Below the pieces are notes generated by a model. It worked only from the letters and a program-made list of their open reading frames with translations. It made no database searches and was not told where the DNA came from. A DNA stretch of 38,740 nt from an uncultured Blautia sp. (lineage in GTDB: Bacteria; Bacillota; Clostridia; Lachnospirales; Lachnospiraceae). A program made the position numbers and the translations under genes. Positions within the stretch are counted from its first letter, which is position 1; each line of letters begins with the position of its first letter. The stretch is from contig CAKRRX010000011.1 in the NCBI GenBank assembly GCA_934394595.1, positions 1-38,740 on the forward strand, read 5' to 3'. Shown here in pieces: positions 34,486-38,740 of the stretch.

Positions 34486-34559
34486 CTGCGGATGACAGGC
34501 TGTCGGACAGGGAGCGAACGGTAATGGTGGCAGACCTATGGAAGGAAGCAGTAACATGA

Positions 34560-34588
34560 TTGACGAAAGGTTTAAATATAGTTATAAT
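34560..34588 (+). promoter_or_regulatory. Strong sigma-A promoter for the ABC exporter operon
   Basis: TTGACG (34560-34565), a 17-bp spacer and TATAAT (34583-34588) are near-consensus. The expected start is about 40 nt before the first ABC gene. Confidence 0.8.
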
Positions 34589-34634
34589 AACCCCGAAAAA
34601 TACTTCTGAAAAAGAATGAGGAGTGTGAGAAAAC

Positions 34635-36383
34635 TTGAATGATATGAAACGCCTGCTGAAATATGCCGGGCCTTATAAGAAAGATATGATCCTGGGAGCA
34701 GTGCTGGTCCTGATCGAAACCTGCTTTGAGCTGTTTATTCCGGTCATGATTGCGGATTTGATCGATGTGGGAGTGGCGAATCATGACATTTCTTATATTT
34801 ATGGAAAGGGTCTGCAAATGGTAGTTTGCGCATTGATGGCACTGGTCACAGGACTTCTCTATGCACATTTTGCGGCAAAATCCGCTTATGGCTGGGGTGC
34901 CGAGATCCGAAAGGCAGAATATGAAAAAGTGCAGCAGTATGCTTTTTCCAATCTGGATCGCTTTGTTACCTCTTCTGTGATCACCAGAATGACCACAGAT
35001 GTGACCGTGATTCAGAATATGGTAAACGCAGGATTCCGCCCTGTGACAAGAGGCCCGTCCCTTTTGGTAATGGGAATTATCCTTTCATTTTGGATGAATC
35101 CGAGACTGGCAATTATTTTTCTGGTATGCATTCCTGTTCTGGGAGGTGTGCTTTTCTGGATCGTTACCAGGGTGGCACCTATGTACACCAGAATCCAGGA
35201 AATCCTGGATCGTCTGAACCGCACCATTCAGGAAGGGCTTACCGCTATTCGTGCTGTAAAGGCTTTTGTAAGAGACGAATATGAAGAAGAAAAATTTGCA
35301 GAGGTAAACAAAGATCTCACAGCCTCCGGCGAAAAGACTTTTCATTATGCGGTACTGAACCTGCCTGCATTTCAGGCGGTGATGTACTGTGCCATCAGTC
35401 TGATCATGTGGTTTGGTGGAAATATGATCCTGGATTCCAAACTGGCTGTGGGAGAGCTTACTGGCTTTTTTAGTTATGTGATGCAGATCATGAATTCCCT
35501 TATGATGATTGCAAATGTCTTTCTTCTTCTGACTCGTTCCCTTGCCAGCGCCCACCGGATCGTGGAAATTCTGGATGAAAAGATCGTGCTGACTTCACCG
35601 GAGAATGGATTAAGAGAAGTGGCAGATGGAAGCATTGATTTTTTAGGTGTATCTTTTAAATATCATCAGAATGCAAAAGCGTATGCACTGGCAGATGTAC
35701 AGCTTCACATTCCATCTGGACAGACCGTAGGGATCCTGGGTGGGACAGGTGCATCTAAGACCACTTTAGTGCAGCTGATCCCCAGGCTTTATGATGTGTC
35801 AGAGGGCTGTGTAAAGGTGGCTGGGCATGATGTGCGGGAATATGATCTTCACACACTTCGGGACGCTGTGGGGATCATTTTGCAGAAAAATGTGCTGTTT
35901 TCCGGTACTGTGCGTGATAATCTGAAATGGGGAAATCCGGCTGCGACAGAGGAAGAAATCTGGGAAGCATGCCGGGCTGCCTGTGCAGATGAATTTCTGG
36001 AGCGTATGCCAGAGGGACTGGATACCTGGCTGGAACAGGGGGCAGGCAATCTTTCAGGTGGTCAGAAACAGCGGCTTTGTATCGCAAGGGCGCTGATCCA
36101 AAAAGCAAAGATCCTGATATTGGATGATTCCACCAGTGCTGTGGATACAGCAACGGAAAGAAAGATCCGAAAGGCCCTTGAGGAACGAAGAGATGTGACG
36201 AAGATCATCATAGCCCAGAGAATTACTTCTGTTATGAATACGGATCAGATCGTGATCCTGGAAGACGGGCGTATCCATCGGATCGGAACCCACAGGGAGC
36301 TTCTGGCAGAGGATCCTATTTACCAGGAAATTTACCGGTCACAGATGAAAGGAGAGGATGAAGATGGCGTCCAGAACTTATAG
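34635..36383 (+). CDS. ABC exporter subunit with degenerate nucleotide site
   Basis: A 582-residue half-exporter: six-helix membrane domain (about 1-310) then ATPase domain. It is one half of a heterodimer with the next gene. Walker A reads GGTGASKTT, with Ser374 where Gly normally precedes the Lys (K375). Walker B is ILILDDSTS with Asp498 replacing the catalytic Glu, and the H-loop His is Gln528. The signature LSGGQ (473-477) is intact. These changes mark the degenerate-site subunit of heterodimeric exporters such as TM287/288 and LmrCD. The start is TTG 34635, 11 nt after GAGGAG; ATG 34644 is an alternative. Exported substrate is unknown, possibly drugs or peptides. Confidence 0.92.
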   Translation: MNDMKRLLKYAGPYKKDMILGAVLVLIETCFELFIPVMIADLIDVGVANHDISYIYGKGLQMVVCALMALVTGLLYAHFAAKSAYGWGAEIRKAEYEKVQQYAFSNLDRFVTSSVITRMTTDVTVIQNMVNAGFRPVTRGPSLLVMGIILSFWMNPRLAIIFLVCIPVLGGVLFWIVTRVAPMYTRIQEILDRLNRTIQEGLTAIRAVKAFVRDEYEEEKFAEVNKDLTASGEKTFHYAVLNLPAFQAVMYCAISLIMWFGGNMILDSKLAVGELTGFFSYVMQIMNSLMMIANVFLLLTRSLASAHRIVEILDEKIVLTSPENGLREVADGSIDFLGVSFKYHQNAKAYALADVQLHIPSGQTVGILGGTGASKTTLVQLIPRLYDVSEGCVKVAGHDVREYDLHTLRDAVGIILQKNVLFSGTVRDNLKWGNPAATEEEIWEACRAACADEFLERMPEGLDTWLEQGAGNLSGGQKQRLCIARALIQKAKILILDDSTSAVDTATERKIRKALEERRDVTKIIIAQRITSVMNTDQIVILEDGRIHRIGTHRELLAEDPIYQEIYRSQMKGEDEDGVQNL

Positions 36384-38187
36384 TGGAAAAAAGCCTGAAA
36401 ATATGAAAAAGACAGTTGGATTTTTCCTTTCCTATATGGGAAAACACAGGATGCTTTTGCTGATTGTTGCGGTTCTGGTATCGGTAAGTGCATTGGCAAA
36501 TCTTCTTGGAACTTATATGATCCGCCCGGTAGTAAATGGGCTGACCGGGGGAAACATTCTGACTCTTTTTAAGGGAGTGCTGCTCACTGCGGCGATTTTT
36601 TTTGTAGGAGTTGTGGCTGCATGGGGGTATACCCAGACTATGGTAAAGGCCTCCCAGAGAATTTTGTTTGATATCCGAAGAGATTTGTTTTCCCATATCC
36701 AGACTCTGCCTTTGAAATTTTTTGATACCAGAGGCCACGGGGATATCATGAGTCTTTTTACCAATGATATTGATACTATCTCCGATGCCTTAAATAACAG
36801 CTTTGCCATGGTGATCCAGAGTTTTATCCAGATGGTGGGGACTCTGGCCATTCTGTATGTGCTGAACTGGCGGCTTTCTATTATTGTGACAGTGTGCTAT
36901 GGGATCATGTTCTGGTATATCCGGTTCAGTGGAAGCAGAAGTAAGGCTTATTATGCCAGGCAGCAGAGCAGCCTTGGGGAACTGGACAGTTATATTGAAG
37001 AGATGATCAGTGGACAGAAGGTAGTGAAGGTGTTTAATCATGAGAAAGCCAGCTTCCAGGAGTTTTGTGAGAAAAATGAGGCTCTCAGACAGGCTGGTAC
37101 CGGCGCTCAGGGATATGCGGCTACCATGGTGCCTGTAGTTGTAAGCATTTCTTATATCAATTGCGCCATTGTAGCTGTGCTGGGCGGTTTTCTGGCTCTT
37201 CAGGGTAAAACAGATCTGGGAAGCCTGGCAAGCTATGTGGTATTTGTCCGTCAGGCTGCTTTGCCTATCAATCAGTTTACCCAGCAGAGCAATTTCCTTC
37301 TGGCTGCCCTTGCTGGTGCAGAGCGTGTGTTTCAGGTCATGAGCCTGGAACCGGAGATTGATGAAGGTAAGGTGGAGCTGGTTTTGGGGGAGAAGGTGGA
37401 AGAGAACTCTCCTTCCTGGTTCTGGAAAAAGCCGGAGGGAGAAATGGTTCCCCTTAAGGGAGATGTGCGGTTTGATCATGTGGATTTTGGATATATACCA
37501 GATCAGATGATCCTGAAGAATATCAGCCTTTATGCAAAGCCAGGTCAGAAAATAGCATTTGTAGGTTCCACCGGTGCCGGAAAAACCACCATCACCAATC
37601 TGATCAACCGTTTTTATGATGTGCAGGGCGGTTCCGTGATTTATGATGGAATTGATGTAAGGGATATCAGTAAAAAATCTCTTCGCAAGTCTCTTGGAAT
37701 CGTGCTGCAGGATACCCATTTGTTTACGGGGACTATTGCGGACAACATTCGTTTTGGAAAGCTGGATGCCACCCAGGAGGAAATCGAGAAAGCAGCCAGG
37801 ATTGCAAATGCGGATTCCTTTATCCGCAGACTGCCCCAGGGATATGATACCATGGTAACTTCTGACGGCGCCCATCTGTCACAGGGACAGAGGCAGCTTC
37901 TGGCTATTGCACGTGCAGCTGTGGCAGATCCTCCTGTGTTGATTCTGGATGAGGCTACATCCTCCGTAGATACCCGTACAGAGGCTCTGATCGAAAAGGG
38001 TATGGATCAGCTGATGGAGGGCAGAACGGTGTTTGTAATCGCCCACAGGCTCAGTACTGTGCGCAATTCCAATGCTATTATGGTGTTGGAGCAGGGCAAG
38101 ATCGTAGAGCGTGGAGACCATGAAGATCTGTTGCGGCAGAAAGGTAAGTATTATCAGCTGTATCATGGAATGTTTGAACTGAGTTAG
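36364..38187 (+). CDS. ABC exporter subunit with consensus nucleotide site
   Basis: The partner half-exporter, about 607 residues. The membrane domain (about 15-330) is followed by an ATPase domain with Walker A GSTGAGKTT (K407), Walker B LILDEATSS with catalytic Glu530, and H-loop His561. The signature is LSQGQ (505-509) rather than LSGGQ, so it completes the degenerate site formed with the first subunit. Its own Walker motifs pair with the partner's LSGGQ to give the working site. The gene overlaps the first by 20 nt. ATG 36364 is best spaced from AGGAGAGG; ATG 36358, two codons earlier, is possible. Confidence 0.93.
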   Translation: MASRTYSGKKPENMKKTVGFFLSYMGKHRMLLLIVAVLVSVSALANLLGTYMIRPVVNGLTGGNILTLFKGVLLTAAIFFVGVVAAWGYTQTMVKASQRILFDIRRDLFSHIQTLPLKFFDTRGHGDIMSLFTNDIDTISDALNNSFAMVIQSFIQMVGTLAILYVLNWRLSIIVTVCYGIMFWYIRFSGSRSKAYYARQQSSLGELDSYIEEMISGQKVVKVFNHEKASFQEFCEKNEALRQAGTGAQGYAATMVPVVVSISYINCAIVAVLGGFLALQGKTDLGSLASYVVFVRQAALPINQFTQQSNFLLAALAGAERVFQVMSLEPEIDEGKVELVLGEKVEENSPSWFWKKPEGEMVPLKGDVRFDHVDFGYIPDQMILKNISLYAKPGQKIAFVGSTGAGKTTITNLINRFYDVQGGSVIYDGIDVRDISKKSLRKSLGIVLQDTHLFTGTIADNIRFGKLDATQEEIEKAARIANADSFIRRLPQGYDTMVTSDGAHLSQGQRQLLAIARAAVADPPVLILDEATSSVDTRTEALIEKGMDQLMEGRTVFVIAHRLSTVRNSNAIMVLEQGKIVERGDHEDLLRQKGKYYQLYHGMFELS

Positions 38188-38194
38188 AGTAGAT

Positions 38195-38257
38195 AAAAAG
38201 GCCGGAACCTGTCAACACTGCATTGCTTGTGGAGTGTATTCAGGAACCGGCCTTTTT
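38195..38257. terminator. Bidirectional terminator after the ABC exporter
   Basis: AAAAAGGCCGG (38195-38205) pairs perfectly with CCGGCCTTTTT (38247-38257), extended by CCTG/CAGG. T runs lie on both strands, so it can stop transcription from the exporter operon and from the minus-strand gene. Confidence 0.85.
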
Positions 38258-38258
38258 G

Positions 38259-38326
38259 CATAGCAATCGTAATTATTATGGAGGAAGAGGCCGGATCCCC
38301 CCAGATGCCCCGGCCTCTTTGCTATG
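38259..38326. other. Second GGCCGG hairpin downstream of the ABC operon
   Basis: AAGAGGCCGG (38285-38294) pairs with CCGGCCTCTT (38310-38319). Outer arms CATAGCAA (38259-38266) and TTGCTATG (38319-38326) are also complementary. It lacks a good U tract, so its role is unclear. The rest of the gap to 38453 shows no gene. Confidence 0.5.
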
Positions 38327-38453
38327 AAACTTAACTGCTGATAAAGGAAACCATACAAGCTTATCAGACGGATCCATTTCATAGGCGAGTAGAACTGCAA
38401 GTTGATTTTATGGAAAATGGAAAATACAGGTTATAAACTTATGTAATGGGGGA

Positions 38454-38735
38454 TTAGTGTGGGCATTTTACGTATTTTGTAGTGCTGATTAAGCTGCCAA
38501 CTACGAGGTGTCCACATTTTTGACAAATTTTTCCATTATATACGTAAACGGTACATCCACCGCTGTTATTTTTGATATGCTGCTCGACATATCCTACTTT
38601 GAAATTATGAGTGCAGATTATAGCCCGTGTAGATACGTCAAAATCATAAATAGGTGTTAACACATGATCAAGAGATTCAAAATATGTGTCACTTTCTTCG
38701 AAAAGTTCAGAAGCATTGCTTGATTTGAATTGCAT
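38454..38735 (-). CDS. Unrecognised protein with zinc-ribbon-like C-terminus, possibly 5' incomplete
   Basis: A minus-strand frame of 93 codons ends at TAA 38454-38456. An ATG lies at 38733-38735, but only five more bases remain in the window, so no ribosome-binding site can be checked and the gene may extend further. Near the end, CQKCGHLVVG and a final CPH resemble metal-binding ribbon ligands; CTHNF upstream adds another Cys and His. I do not recognise the family. The AT content is higher than in the neighbouring exporter genes. Confidence 0.5.
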   Translation of the reverse strand: MQFKSSNASELFEESDTYFESLDHVLTPIYDFDVSTRAIICTHNFKVGYVEQHIKNNSGGCTVYVYNGKICQKCGHLVVGSLISTTKYVKCPH

Positions 38736-38740
38736 AGATC

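Noticed and set aside
36790..37875. 361-codon open frame antisense to the second ABC exporter gene
   Set aside because: It lies fully within a clear ABC transporter gene and its composition is that of a frame shadow.
1..38740. CRISPR arrays, tRNA/rRNA genes, transposases, phage genes
   Set aside because: Looked for on both strands; no regular repeat-spacer structure, RNA gene or mobile-element protein was found.

Overview
The window looks like chromosome of a low-to-mid GC, spore-forming, anaerobic Firmicute, most likely a gut Lachnospiraceae member (Blautia/Roseburia-like). Support comes from the housekeeping gene order (ruvA-ruvB-zapA-U32 protein; SEDS protein plus class B PBP; DUF2953-gerW; rpmB divergent from asp23-fakA-recG; miaB), strong AGGAGG ribosome-binding sites with frequent TTG/GTG starts, sigma-A type promoters with 17-bp spacers, and many compact intrinsic terminators. 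I see no rRNA, tRNA, CRISPR array, insertion sequence, prophage or attachment site.

Layout. 1-2.7 kb: the 3' part of a secreted purple-acid-phosphatase-like enzyme and a YibE/F membrane protein. 2.75-10.1 kb: ruvAB (Holliday junction migration), zapA (division), a U32 RNA-hydroxylation-type protein, and a SEDS glycosyltransferase overlapping its partner PBP. 10.1-12.8 kb: a Nudix hydrolase, an unknown 106-aa protein, DUF2953, the GerW sporulation protein and a 45-aa membrane peptide. 12.8-19.8 kb: rpmB (minus strand), an Asp23-family protein, fakA, recG, a Lys/Ala-rich DUF6465-like protein and miaB. 19.9-21.0 kb: a membrane diguanylate cyclase.

21.0-29.2 kb is an accessory carbohydrate locus and the most interesting part. 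It holds a divergent AraC-type regulator, a sugar-binding protein, two permeases with no ATPase, a 153-aa SurA/parvulin-like helical protein, a right-handed beta-helix enzyme and a GH112 galactosyl-N-acetylhexosamine phosphorylase. I interpret the small helical protein plus the beta-helix protein as a split GH136 lacto-N-biosidase. The locus would then import lacto-N-tetraose or related host glycans, cleave them in the cytoplasm to lacto-N-biose plus lactose, and phosphorolyse lacto-N-biose to galactose-1-phosphate and GlcNAc.

29.4-34.4 kb: a soluble fusion of a helical region, a degenerate HD-GYP domain, a PAS-like region, a histidine kinase and a receiver, followed by a MATE exporter. 34.5-38.2 kb: a heterodimeric ABC exporter with one consensus and one degenerate nucleotide site. 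It is closed by a bidirectional terminator and a second related hairpin, then a possibly incomplete minus-strand protein with a zinc-ribbon-like end at the window edge.
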